Both the position numbers and the translations under genes were made by a program. A model generated the notes under the pieces. It worked only from the letters and a program-made list of their open reading frames with translations. It searched no databases and was not told where the DNA came from. A stretch of DNA of 64,000 nucleotides from Miltoncostaea sp050249835 (GTDB taxonomy: Bacteria; Actinomycetota; Thermoleophilia; Miltoncostaeales; Miltoncostaeaceae). The DNA lies in assembly GCA_050249835.1 (NCBI GenBank), contig JBFWPT010000007.1, forward strand, positions 1-64,000, given 5' to 3'. Below are positions 40,554 to 49,008 of this stretch, in pieces (the first letter of the stretch is position 1; the number at the start of each line of letters is the position of its first letter).

Positions 40554-43301
40554 ATGGCCACCCACGCACCCACCCACTCGCACGCCGGCGGGCACGAGCA
40601 CCACCTCGACCCGCGACCGCTCTCCTACTGGTGGAAGCGCGCCGCGCTCTGGACGATCGGCGGCTTCCTCTTCGGGATGGCGATCGTCTACCTGGGTCGC
40701 CTCATCTTCCAGATGGACCCGCTGTGGCAGCCCCAGGTCTACTGGACGTTCGCCTCCGCCATCTCGTGCATCGCCTTCACCGTCGGCATCGGGTGCTGGG
40801 ACTACTGGTGGCGCTGGATGACCGGCCGCCAGGTCGACCCCGAGGACCACTCGCTGCACGGGGCCGAGTCCTGGAAGGACTACTTCAAGGCCAACACCGA
40901 TCACAAGGTGATCGGCATCCAGTACATGGTCGGCGTCTTCTTCTTCTTCGCGATCGGCGGCATCTTCGCCCTGCTGGTCCGCGCGGAGCTCGCCGACCCG
41001 GGGCAGTCCGTCGGCGACGCCGAGACGTACAACGGCCTGTTCAGCGTCCACGCGGCGCTGATGATCTTCCTGTTCGTCATCCCGTCGTTCGTCGGGCTCT
41101 CGAACTACGTCCTGCCGATCATGATCGGCGCGAAGGACATGGCCTTCCCGCGCCTGAACGCCCTGTCGTTCTGGCTGCTCATCCCCGGCGGCGTCCTCCT
41201 CGCGATCTCACCGGCCTTCGGAGCCTTCTCCGCCGGGTGGACGGCCTACACGCCGCTCGCGACCCAGGGCGGGACGGGCACGACGCTCTTCGAGGTGGGC
41301 GTCCAGATCATCGGCGCCAGCTCGATCATGGGCGCGATCAACTTCCTGGTGACCATCTTCACCATGCGGGCGCCGGGAATGACCGTCTGGCGCATGCCGC
41401 TGCTCGCGTGGGCGCAGGCCACCACCTCGGCCCTCGTCGTGTTCGGCACGCCGTTCATCGCCGGGTCGCAGTTCATGACGCTGTTCGACCGTGTCATGGG
41501 GACGCACTTCTTCGACCCCACCGGTGGCGGCGACGTGATCATGTACCAGCACGTCTTCTGGTTCTACTCGCACCCGGCCGTCTACATCATGATCCTGCCG
41601 GGCTTCGGGATCATCAGCGAGGTCATAGCCACGCATGCGCGCAAGCCGATCTTCGGCTATCGCGCCATCGCGTTCTCGACCGTCGCCATCGCCGTCCTCG
41701 GGTTCGGCGTGTGGGCCCACCACATGTTCGTCTCGGGCATGGCCGCCTGGCTGCGCGTGCCCATGATGATCACCACGATCATCATCGCGGTGCCCACGGG
41801 CGTGAAGGTGTTCTCCTGGCTCGGGACCTTGTGGGGCGGGCGGATCCACCTGCGAACGCCCATGCTGTTCGCGCTCGGCTTCATCACGACCTTCGTCATC
41901 GGCGGGTTCTCCGGGGTGATGCTCGGCACGATCCCCGTGGACATCACCGTCACCGACACCTACTTCGTGGTGGCCCACATCCACTACGTGTTCGTCGGCG
42001 GCTCGCTGTTCACGGTCCTCGCCGGCGTCTACCACTGGTTCCCGAAGATGACGGGCCGGATGTACGACGAGCGCCTCGGCAAGCTCTCGTTCTGGGTCAT
42101 CTTCATCGGCTTCAACGCGACGTTCCTGCCGATGCACTGGCTCGGCCTGCACGGCATGCCGCGCCGGGTCGCGACCTACGACGACCGCTTCGGCACCCTC
42201 AACGCGATCATCTCCGGCGCCTCGATCATCATGGGCATCGGGCTCCTGATCTTCGCCTACAATATGATCGTGTCGTGGCGGAAGGGCCCCAAGGCGCCGT
42301 GGAACCCCTGGCGCGGCCGGTCCCTCGAGTGGCTCGTCTCCTCGCCGCCGTCGGTGTTCAACTTCGAGAGCACCCCGCAGGTCGTGGGCGGCCCGTACCA
42401 GTACGGCATCCCGGGCGCGCGGCACGCGGTCGTGTTCGCCCCGGAGGAGATCGGCGGCGAGCTCACCGAGACCGAGCGCCGGACGATCCTGGTCATCGCC
42501 AAGCAGACCGTCGCCTCGGCGACCCTCATCGACGAGCTGCGCCGCCGCGGCCACGAGGACCTGTGGCGGTTCACGATCGCCGTCCCGCTCGAGGGCTCGG
42601 ACCGCAGGGCCGCCGAGCGGCGGCTGCAGGCCACCCTCTCGGTGCTGGCCGAGGCCGGCATCGACGCGAGCGGCCTCGTCGTGGACGGCGACCCGTTCGA
42701 CGCCTACACCAAGGTCTCGGTGGACGAGGACGTCCACGAGCTGATCCTCGCGACCTTCCCCACCGGGAAGTCGGCCTGGATGGCGGACGACATGGTGGAC
42801 CGCCTCCGCAAGGCGTCGAACCTCGGCATCACGCGCGTGGTCGTCTCCGAGGAGGAGGCCTCCGAGCCCCTCGACCGCCCGGGCGTCACCCGCGTGGCCG
42901 TGATCGCCGACGACGCCCTGGGCGGCGCCGGCCTGGCCGAGTCCCTCCGCGAGCGCGCCGACGCCGGCCCGATCGCGACCATCCTGCTGTACCCGATGGC
43001 GCTCGCCGGCCCGGGCTGGACCGACGACGCCGAGGACATCCGGGCGGCCGCCACGGAGCGCGTGCGCGGCGCGATCGCCGGTCTGCAGGACGCGGGCGTC
43101 AACGCGCGCGGCGAGGTCCTCGACGGTGACGCCGCGGCCGCCGCGGCGATCGCCCGCACCGACCACGCCGCGGGCCTCATCCTCGTCGCCGCCACCCCCG
43201 GCGGGCGGCTGTCGTCCGACGACGCGCTGGCCGCCGTGACGGCCGCCGCGGGAGAGGTGCCGGTGGAGCGGATCGTCGTCGATGCGGGGGCGCCGGCCTG
43301 A
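40554..43301 (+). CDS. ctaD: Cytochrome c oxidase subunit I fused to two Usp-like domains
   Basis: 915 residues. About 1-620 is subunit I with heme-a ligand in SVHAALMIFLF, FWFYSHPAVYIMI with the CuB His and cross-linked Tyr, the CuB pair in WAHHMF, and VVAHIHYVFVGG (heme ligands). YSHP, lacking the Glu of HPEVY, is the A2-type D-channel variant. From about 640 the chain becomes soluble: RTILVIAKQTVASATLIDEL, ILATFPTGKSAWMADDMVDR, then GVTRVAVIADDALGGAGLAE and LILVAATPG, i.e. two universal-stress-protein-like Rossmann units. Standard subunit I ends near 550-620, so about 280 residues are extra. Ribosome site GAGGAG upstream; TGATG overlap with ctaE shows the extension is truly at the gene end. 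Confidence 0.93.
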   Translation: MATHAPTHSHAGGHEHHLDPRPLSYWWKRAALWTIGGFLFGMAIVYLGRLIFQMDPLWQPQVYWTFASAISCIAFTVGIGCWDYWWRWMTGRQVDPEDHSLHGAESWKDYFKANTDHKVIGIQYMVGVFFFFAIGGIFALLVRAELADPGQSVGDAETYNGLFSVHAALMIFLFVIPSFVGLSNYVLPIMIGAKDMAFPRLNALSFWLLIPGGVLLAISPAFGAFSAGWTAYTPLATQGGTGTTLFEVGVQIIGASSIMGAINFLVTIFTMRAPGMTVWRMPLLAWAQATTSALVVFGTPFIAGSQFMTLFDRVMGTHFFDPTGGGDVIMYQHVFWFYSHPAVYIMILPGFGIISEVIATHARKPIFGYRAIAFSTVAIAVLGFGVWAHHMFVSGMAAWLRVPMMITTIIIAVPTGVKVFSWLGTLWGGRIHLRTPMLFALGFITTFVIGGFSGVMLGTIPVDITVTDTYFVVAHIHYVFVGGSLFTVLAGVYHWFPKMTGRMYDERLGKLSFWVIFIGFNATFLPMHWLGLHGMPRRVATYDDRFGTLNAIISGASIIMGIGLLIFAYNMIVSWRKGPKAPWNPWRGRSLEWLVSSPPSVFNFESTPQVVGGPYQYGIPGARHAVVFAPEEIGGELTETERRTILVIAKQTVASATLIDELRRRGHEDLWRFTIAVPLEGSDRRAAERRLQATLSVLAEAGIDASGLVVDGDPFDAYTKVSVDEDVHELILATFPTGKSAWMADDMVDRLRKASNLGITRVVVSEEEASEPLDRPGVTRVAVIADDALGGAGLAESLRERADAGPIATILLYPMALAGPGWTDDAEDIRAAATERVRGAIAGLQDAGVNARGEVLDGDAAAAAAIARTDHAAGLILVAATPGGRLSSDDALAAVTAAAGEVPVERIVVDAGAPA

Positions 43302-43930
43302 TGGCGACGGTCGACCCGCACGTGCACGCGCCCGCCTCGGGCGCCACCCCGCCGCCGTCGCGCGGCAGCCAGATCAGCATGGGCCTCCTGGCGATGATCT
43401 TCTTCATCGGCTCGGAGATCATGCTGTTCGCCTCGTTCTTCGCGGCGTACTTCTTCGTCCGGTTCAACGTCTCGGAGCAGTGGCCGCCGCTCGACAGCAA
43501 CGGCGAGCCCTTCGAGCTCCCGATCATCCTGACGGGGCTCAACACCCTGATCCTGGTGGCGTCGAGCTTCACCCTCCACTGGGGTGAGCACCGGCTGAAG
43601 CACTACAACGACCGCAAGGGCATCGAACGCGGCCTGATGGTCACGATCTTCCTGGGCGCCACGTTCCTGATCATCCAGATCAACGAGTACGTGCACCTCG
43701 GCTTCACGCCGACCGACCTCGCGTTCGGCTCGACCTTCTACACCCTCACCGGCTTCCACGGCCTGCACGTGTTCGTCGGCCTGACGCTGCTGACGCTCTG
43801 CCTGATCCGCGTCAAGAAGGCGCGGGACTTCAGCAACGTGTTCGCCACGCCGCTGACCGCCGCCAGCCTCTACTGGCACTTCGTCGACGTGGTCTGGGTG
43901 CTCCTCTTCGTGCTCGTCTACCTCCTATGA
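43301..43930 (+). CDS. ctaE: Cytochrome c oxidase subunit III
   Basis: 209 residues, five predicted membrane helices: GLLAMIFFIGSEIMLFASFF with the conserved Glu, ILTGLNTLILVASSFTLHW, TIFLGATFLIIQINEYVHLG, FYTLTGFHGLHVFVGLTLLT and WHFVDVVWVLLFVLVYLL. This is the short form typical of actinobacteria. Coupled both ways by TGATG and ATGA overlaps. Confidence 0.94.
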   Translation: MATVDPHVHAPASGATPPPSRGSQISMGLLAMIFFIGSEIMLFASFFAAYFFVRFNVSEQWPPLDSNGEPFELPIILTGLNTLILVASSFTLHWGEHRLKHYNDRKGIERGLMVTIFLGATFLIIQINEYVHLGFTPTDLAFGSTFYTLTGFHGLHVFVGLTLLTLCLIRVKKARDFSNVFATPLTAASLYWHFVDVVWVLLFVLVYLL

Positions 43931-44424
43931 CGGGGGCCCGTTTGCGTCACTCCGGCCGCGCCGCGGTCGCGATCGTCCTCGGTGCGGGCGTGCTCGCCCT
44001 GGCCGGGTGCGGTGGCGACGACTTCTCGGACGCCGACCTCGACAACGGCGAGCAGGTCTTCGCGACGCTGTGCGCGGGCTGCCACACGCTCGAGGCCGCC
44101 GGGACGCCCCCGTCGGACATCGGGCCGAACCTCGACGACTCGTTCCGCGCGTCGCGCGAGGTGGGCATGCCCGACGAGCAGTTCGCCGGGGTCGTCCAGC
44201 GCTGGATCAAGATCGCCCAGAAGCCGATGCCGCGCGACCTGGTGACGGGCGCCGACGCCCGCGACGTGTCGGCCTACATCGCCTCCGTGGCGGGGACGTC
44301 CCCCGAGAGCACGGTGCGACCCGCGACGACCACGCCCGAGGTGCCGGAGCAGTCCCGCCAGGAGCCGGCGGACGTCGATGAGGGCGGCTCGGGCGGCGGC
44401 GGCGGGGGCGGGGACGAGGAGTAG
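43927..44424 (+). CDS. Lipoprotein cytochrome c
   Basis: 165 residues. Signal with lipobox LALAGC (about residues 24-29), then a cytochrome c domain with the heme site CAGCH near residue 50 and methionine candidates in KPMPRDLVTG. A Glu/Gly-rich tail (GGSGGGGGGGDEE) ends the protein. Coupled to ctaE (ATGA). Likely the membrane-tethered donor to the CuA site of the oxidase (inference from operon). Heme attachment would need the ccm genes downstream. Confidence 0.92.
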   Translation: MTGARLRHSGRAAVAIVLGAGVLALAGCGGDDFSDADLDNGEQVFATLCAGCHTLEAAGTPPSDIGPNLDDSFRASREVGMPDEQFAGVVQRWIKIAQKPMPRDLVTGADARDVSAYIASVAGTSPESTVRPATTTPEVPEQSRQEPADVDEGGSGGGGGGGDEE

Positions 44425-44445
44425 TCCCGCGCCCGTTCGCGGGAC
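44424..44445 (+). terminator. Hairpin after cytochrome c
   Basis: GTCCCGCG, loop CCCGTT and CGCGGGAC make a perfect 8-bp stem starting at the last base of the stop codon. With no T-run it may be a partial terminator separating the oxidase operon from the next gene, 33 bases on. Confidence 0.45.
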
Positions 44446-44457
44446 GGGGGTGAGGCG

Positions 44458-45162
44458 ATGAGCGGACGGCTGGACGGCAGCCGGGTGGTGGTGACCGGGG
44501 CGTCGCGCGGCCTGGGCCGCGCGCTGGCGGAGGCCTTCGCGGCAGAGGGCGCCCGCCTCGTGCTGACGGCCACGACGGCCGGCCGCCTGGACGCCACCCT
44601 CGCCGCGGTCCGCGACCGGGGCGCCGACGCCCATCCCGTCGCGCTCGACCTGGCCGACCGCGCATCCGTCGCGTCCGCCGCCGCGGAGGCGCTCGCCGCG
44701 CTCGGGCGCGTCGACGTCCTCGTCGCCAACGCCTCGGTGCTGGGCACCCGCGAGCCGCTCGAGACGTACCCCGCGGACACCTGGGACGAGGTGATGGCCG
44801 TCAACGCCACGGGCGCGCTCGCGCTCATCCAGGGCCTCCTGCCCGGCATGGCCGACGGCGGCGCGATCATCGCGGTCACCTCGGGCGCCGCGGGGCGCGC
44901 CGGCTGGGGGGCCTACGCCGTCTCGAAGCTCGCCCTGGAGGGGATCACCGGCATGCTCCGGGAGGAGCTTGCGGACCGCGGCATCCGTTGCGTCGCCGTC
45001 AACCCGGGCGGGCTGCGCACGGCGATGCGCGCGGCCGCCTACCCGGACGAGGACCCGGCCACCCTGCCGCGCCCCGCGAGCGTGGTCGAGCCGTTCCTGG
45101 CGATCGCCGCGGGGGCCGACCCCGGCCCCCGCATCGACGCCCGCGACTGGCGCGCCGCGTGA
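44458..45162 (+). CDS. Short-chain dehydrogenase/reductase
   Basis: 234-residue classical SDR: TGASRGLGRALAEAF, NAS in the VLVANASVLG segment (Ser replacing the usual Gly), AVTSGAAGRAGWGAYAVSK with catalytic Ser, Tyr and Lys. Compact length suggests the core fold only. Substrate unknown. Ribosome site GGGGGTGAGG precedes the ATG. Coupled by GTGA to the dipeptidase gene. Confidence 0.88.
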   Translation: MSGRLDGSRVVVTGASRGLGRALAEAFAAEGARLVLTATTAGRLDATLAAVRDRGADAHPVALDLADRASVASAAAEALAALGRVDVLVANASVLGTREPLETYPADTWDEVMAVNATGALALIQGLLPGMADGGAIIAVTSGAAGRAGWGAYAVSKLALEGITGMLREELADRGIRCVAVNPGGLRTAMRAAAYPDEDPATLPRPASVVEPFLAIAAGADPGPRIDARDWRAA

Positions 45163-45833
45163 GGCCCATCCCCGAGCTGGGCTCCACCGAGGGCTGGCGG
45201 GAGGTGCCGATCGCGGCCGTCGAAGAGCCCCTCGTGCGGGTGGCGGAGATCGGCCCGCGGGTGATCGACGACCCCCGGTACCACGCCGCCGGCCTTCCGG
45301 GAGCCATCGACCGCGGCTGGATCCGGGAGGGCGTCGCCGGGCGCCTCGCGGCGGTCGCCGCCGCGCTGCCGGACGGCATGACGCTGGTCGTCTGGGACGG
45401 CTACCGCCCCATCGAGACCCAGGCGGCGCTGTACGACGGCTACCTCTCCGAGCTGGAGATGGTCCACCCCGACTGGCCCGCGGACGCCCTGGAGGACGCC
45501 GCCGCGCGGTACGTCACGCCGCCGTCGCGGTCGCTGGTGGCCCCCCCACCGCACCTCACCGGGGGCGCGGTCGACCTGACCCTCGGCGACGGCGACGGCC
45601 GACCCCTCGACCTCGGGACCGACTTCGACGCCTTCGTGCCCGAGGCCGGCTCGCGGGCGCTGGAGGAGGTCCCCGGGACGGCCCGCGACCTGCGCCGCAC
45701 CCTGTTCTGGGCGATGCACGCCGAGGGCTTCACCGCCTACGCCGAGGAGTGGTGGCACTTCGACCACGGCGACCAGTTCTGGGGGCTCGCCACCGGCCTG
45801 CCCGCCCGGTACGCGGCCGCCCCGGCCCCGTAA
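45159..45833 (+). CDS. D-alanyl-D-alanine dipeptidase (VanX/DdpX, M15D)
   Basis: 224 residues. Zinc site H-x6-D in PHLTGGAVDLTL and catalytic Glu plus zinc His in EWWHFDHGDQFW; conserved WDGYRP (VVWDGYRPIETQ) and VHPDWPAD. Hydrolyses D-Ala-D-Ala dipeptide, used in peptidoglycan turnover; without vanH/vanA neighbours vancomycin resistance is not implied. It sits between respiratory genes with a GTGA overlap to the SDR gene, an unexplained pairing. Confidence 0.88.
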   Translation: MRPIPELGSTEGWREVPIAAVEEPLVRVAEIGPRVIDDPRYHAAGLPGAIDRGWIREGVAGRLAAVAAALPDGMTLVVWDGYRPIETQAALYDGYLSELEMVHPDWPADALEDAAARYVTPPSRSLVAPPPHLTGGAVDLTLGDGDGRPLDLGTDFDAFVPEAGSRALEEVPGTARDLRRTLFWAMHAEGFTAYAEEWWHFDHGDQFWGLATGLPARYAAAPAP

Positions 45834-45836
45834 CAT
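45831..45836 (+). promoter_or_regulatory. -10-like TAACAT for leaderless ubiA
   Basis: TAACAT ends 7 bases before the GTG at 45844. Its first three bases are the stop codon of the dipeptidase gene, so the promoter of the ubiA-ccm-hem chain lies within the preceding gene's end. Confidence 0.4.
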
Positions 45837-45843
45837 CGCCCCG

Positions 45844-46728
45844 GTGACCACCTCGGAGGCCGCACCGCGCGCGGCGGGGCTCGGGCTGATCCCGGCCCTG
45901 CTGTCCTTCGTGCGCTTCTCGCACACGATCTTCGCCCTGCCGTTCGCGCTCGCCGCGGCGGTGATGGCGCGGATGGAGGTGCCCGCGGCCGCCACCCTCG
46001 CGTGGATCGCGACGGCGATGGTCGGCGCCCGCAGCCTGGCGATGGCGCTCAACCGGATCATCGACGCGGACATCGACGCCGCCAACCCGCGCACCGCCTC
46101 GCGCGAGCTGCCCTCCGGGCGCCTCGGCATGGGGCAGGTGGTCGGGTTCTGCGTCGTCAGCCTCGCGGTGCTCCTGATCGCCGTGTCCCAGCTCCCGATG
46201 GAGACCTGGGTGCTGTGGCCCATCCCGGTGGCGGCGTTCGTGCTCTACCCGCTCGCCAAGCGCGTCACCTGGACCTGCCACCTGGCGCTCGGGCTCACGA
46301 TCGGCATCGCCCCGATGGGCGCCTGGCTCGCCGTGACGGGCGACCTGTCGGCCGCGCCGATCATGCTCGGCCTCGGCGTGGCCCTCTGGATCGCGGGGTT
46401 CGACATCATCTACGCGCTGCTCGACGTGGACTTCGACCGCTCCCACGACGTGCAGTCGGTGCCCGCCCGCTTCGGCGAGGCGCGCGCGCTCTGGTTCACG
46501 CGCGTGCTCCACGCCGGCGCGATCCTCCTGCTCGTCGGCGCCGGCGTGGCCGCCGGGTCGGGGACCGCCTACTTCGTCGGGGTCGGCGCCTGCGCCCTGG
46601 TGCTGCTCTACGAGAACGCCATCGTGCGGCCCGGGGACACCTCGCGCGTGCAGGCGGCCTTCGCCCAGTCCAACGGGCTGCTGGCCGTCGTCTTCCTGGT
46701 CTTCACGCTCGTCGACGTCACCCTCTGA
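45844..46728 (+). CDS. UbiA-family prenyltransferase (menaquinone pathway, MqnP-like)
   Basis: 294 residues, about eight or nine membrane helices. Asp-rich motifs NRIIDADIDAANPRTASREL and ALLDVDFDRSHDVQSVPARF bind the prenyl diphosphate through Mg. The closest remembered type is the UbiA-like polyprenyltransferase used in futalosine-route menaquinone synthesis (inference; 4-hydroxybenzoate prenyltransferase is the other option). The neighbouring ccm and oxidase genes fit respiratory quinone synthesis. Confidence 0.87.
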   Translation: MTTSEAAPRAAGLGLIPALLSFVRFSHTIFALPFALAAAVMARMEVPAAATLAWIATAMVGARSLAMALNRIIDADIDAANPRTASRELPSGRLGMGQVVGFCVVSLAVLLIAVSQLPMETWVLWPIPVAAFVLYPLAKRVTWTCHLALGLTIGIAPMGAWLAVTGDLSAAPIMLGLGVALWIAGFDIIYALLDVDFDRSHDVQSVPARFGEARALWFTRVLHAGAILLLVGAGVAAGSGTAYFVGVGACALVLLYENAIVRPGDTSRVQAAFAQSNGLLAVVFLVFTLVDVTL

Positions 46729-46732
46729 CGCC

Positions 46733-47437
46733 GTGGCGGGGGAGCTCGTGCGCGCCACGGGTCTCGTCAAGCGCTTCGGCGAGCGGCGGGCGGTGGACCG
46801 GGTGGACGTCAGCCTCGCGCCCGGCGAGTGCCTGGCCGTGCTGGGCCCGAACGGGGCCGGCAAGAGCACCCTGCTGCGGATGATCGCGACGCTCCTGCGG
46901 CCCGAGTCGGGCACGGTGGAGGTCTGCGGCCACGCCCTCCCCCGCCACGCGGGCCGGGCGCGCGCCGAGATCGGCTACCTGGGACACGACCCGCTGGTGT
47001 ACCTCGACCTCACCGCCCGCCAGAACCTGGAGCTCTACGCGGACCTGTACGGCCTGCCGGACGTCCGCGACCGCGTGGACGCGGGCCTCGAGCGGGTCGG
47101 GCTGCTCGCCCGATCCTTCGACCCGGTCCGAACGTTCAGCCGCGGGATGGCCCAGCGTCTCGGCATCGCGCGGGCCCTCCTGCACGAGCCCCGGCTGCTC
47201 CTGCTGGACGAGCCGTACTCGGGCCTCGACGCCGCCGGGACGCGCCTGCTCGACGCCCTGCTCGGCGACCTCGGGCCGGAGCGCGGCGCGCTGCTCGTGA
47301 CCCACGAGGTGGAGCGCGGCGTGCGCCTCGCCGGCCGCGCGCTGGTGCTGCGCGCCGGCCGCCCGGTGCTGCACGCGTCCCTCGAGGGGGCCGACCCGCC
47401 GGCCTTCCGGCGGCGCTACGAGGAGCTCGTCGCGTGA
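46733..47437 (+). CDS. ccmA: ABC transporter ATPase, cytochrome c maturation CcmA
   Basis: 234 residues with Walker A GPNGAGKSTLLR, Q-loop region EIGYLGHDPLVY, signature FSRGMAQRLGIARALL, Walker B LLLLDEPYSGLD and switch His in VTHEVE. Starts at a GTG 4 bases after ubiA. With CcmB and CcmC it powers release of heme from CcmC for delivery to apocytochrome c (System I knowledge); ccmE/F/H are not in the window. Confidence 0.9.
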   Translation: MAGELVRATGLVKRFGERRAVDRVDVSLAPGECLAVLGPNGAGKSTLLRMIATLLRPESGTVEVCGHALPRHAGRARAEIGYLGHDPLVYLDLTARQNLELYADLYGLPDVRDRVDAGLERVGLLARSFDPVRTFSRGMAQRLGIARALLHEPRLLLLDEPYSGLDAAGTRLLDALLGDLGPERGALLVTHEVERGVRLAGRALVLRAGRPVLHASLEGADPPAFRRRYEELVA

Positions 47438-48132
47438 GCGCCGGACGGCCCCGCTGGGGACGCCAGCTCCGCGCGCTGCTGCGCAAGGACCTGCGCCTGG
47501 AGCTGCGGACCCGGGACACGATCGTCGCGATGCTCCTGTTCTCGATCGTCGCGATGACGATCTTCCAGTTCGCCGTCGGGGCGCGGGGAGAGGACCTGAC
47601 GCCCGTCGCGGGCGGGATCCTGTGGGCCACCCTCGCCCTCACCGCGGTGCTCGGCGTGGGGCGCTCCTGGGTGCCCGAGCGCGAGCAGCGCGTGCTGGAC
47701 GGGATCCTCTCCGCGCCCATCCCGCGGGACGTCCTGCTCGTGGCGAAGGCGGCCGCGATCTACTGCTACCTGGTGGTGGTCGAGGTCATCGCGGTCCCGG
47801 TCATGACCCTCTTCTTCATCCGGAGCCCGGAGCCGGTGGACATGCTCCTGATCGGGGTCGTCTGCCTCATTGCCAACCTCGGCATCGCGGTGCTCGGCTC
47901 GCTGCTCGCCGTCCTGGCCCTCTTCGCCCGGGCCCGCGAGCTGTTGCTGCCGGTCCTGTTCCTCCCGTCGCTGCTGCCCGTCGTGATCGCCGCGTCGGGG
48001 GCCACCCACGCCATCACAGCGGGGTCGAATGACCTCGCGGAGTACCGCGGCTACTGCCTGTTCCTCGGGGTCTATGCGGTAATCTTCGCGCTTGTGGCCT
48101 ACGCGACGTACGAGCATGTCTTCGATGACTGA
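47434..48132 (+). CDS. ccmB: Heme exporter subunit CcmB
   Basis: 232 residues with six hydrophobic segments. LLRKDLRLELRTRDTIVAML is the typical CcmB N-terminal amphipathic start; LGVGRSWVPEREQRVLDGIL and LSAPIPRDVLLVAKA match family positions. Membrane partner of CcmA, with a GTGA overlap to it. The C-terminal helix YAVIFALVAYATYEHV overlaps the start of ccmC. Confidence 0.9.
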   Translation: MSAGRPRWGRQLRALLRKDLRLELRTRDTIVAMLLFSIVAMTIFQFAVGARGEDLTPVAGGILWATLALTAVLGVGRSWVPEREQRVLDGILSAPIPRDVLLVAKAAAIYCYLVVVEVIAVPVMTLFFIRSPEPVDMLLIGVVCLIANLGIAVLGSLLAVLALFARARELLLPVLFLPSLLPVVIAASGATHAITAGSNDLAEYRGYCLFLGVYAVIFALVAYATYEHVFDD

Positions 48133-48820
48133 CGCACGTCCGGCCCGGCGCCTCGCCGTCACGGGCGGCGTCACCGCGGTCCTGTTGATCCTGGCGACGT
48201 ACGGGGTCTTCTACGTGGCCCCGGAGGACGCCGATCAGGGGATCATCCAGAAGATCTTCTACTTCCACGTGGCGATCGCGCTGACCGGGCTCGGGGCGTT
48301 CGGCGTCGCCGCCGTCTACGGCATCCGCTACCTGCGGAGCCGCGACGAGCGGTTCGACGAGATCTCCTCGATCTCCATCGGCATCGGGCTGGCCTTCGCC
48401 GTGCTCGTGGTCATCACCGGGTCGATCTGGGCGAAGGCGTCGTGGGGCACCTGGTGGGTCTGGACCGACCCGCGCCTCGTGACCTTCCTGATCGTCCTGC
48501 TGCTCTACGCCGCCTACTACGTGCTGCGGTCGTCGGCGGACGGCGAGCGGCGGGCCCGCTACTCGGCGATCTACGCGGTCGCGGCCTTCGCGTCGGTGCC
48601 CCTGTCCTTCTACTCGGTGCGGGTCGCCCGCTCGTTCGTGCACCCGGTGGTCTTCACCCAGGACGGCGCGGACATGCCGGACAGCATGCTCGTGTGGTTC
48701 GTGGTCGCCCAGGTGGCCTTCATCGGGGTGTTCCTCACCGTGCTCCAGGTCGAGATGATCCAGCGCCGCGCCGACCGCGCCCTGCGCCGGGTCAAGATGC
48801 GCCTGGAGGCCTCCGCATGA
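48125..48820 (+). CDS. ccmC: Cytochrome c maturation protein CcmC
   Basis: 231 residues and six membrane helices. Heme-handling tryptophan-rich motif SWGTWWVWTDPRL (WWD type) lies about residue 105; flanking heme-ligand His occur in KIFYFHVAIALTG and RSFVHPVV. Start ATG 48125 (overlapping the ccmB end) or 48116, which would add three residues. Confidence 0.91.
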   Translation: MTDARPARRLAVTGGVTAVLLILATYGVFYVAPEDADQGIIQKIFYFHVAIALTGLGAFGVAAVYGIRYLRSRDERFDEISSISIGIGLAFAVLVVITGSIWAKASWGTWWVWTDPRLVTFLIVLLLYAAYYVLRSSADGERRARYSAIYAVAAFASVPLSFYSVRVARSFVHPVVFTQDGADMPDSMLVWFVVAQVAFIGVFLTVLQVEMIQRRADRALRRVKMRLEASA

Positions 48821-49008
48821 CCAACGAGTACGTCGTCGCCGCCTACGGGGTCGTCCTCTTCGCGTTCGTCGTCTACGTGGTCGTGATCGGGCTGCGCTCG
48901 GCGCGCCAGGCGCGCGAGGCCGAGCTGCTCGCGAAGCTCGTGGAGAGCCGCCTCGGCGACGAGGAGGACGAGCACGTGGCCGCCGCCGTGGGACCGGTGG
49001 ACCGATGA
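48817..49008 (+). CDS. ccmD: CcmD-like small membrane protein
   Basis: 63 residues: one membrane helix (EYVVAAYGVVLFAFVVYVVV) then a charged tail with QAREAELLAKL. Position directly after ccmC (ATGA) and the single-helix plus basic stretch design fit CcmD, which holds heme-loaded CcmE in System I. Short and divergent, so assignment rests on context. Confidence 0.8.
   Translation: MTNEYVVAAYGVVLFAFVVYVVVIGLRSARQAREAELLAKLVESRLGDEEDEHVAAAVGPVDR

Noticed and set aside
45159..45833. Vancomycin-resistance interpretation of the VanX-like gene
   Set aside because: No vanH, vanA ligase or vanRS genes nearby; neighbours are respiratory genes.
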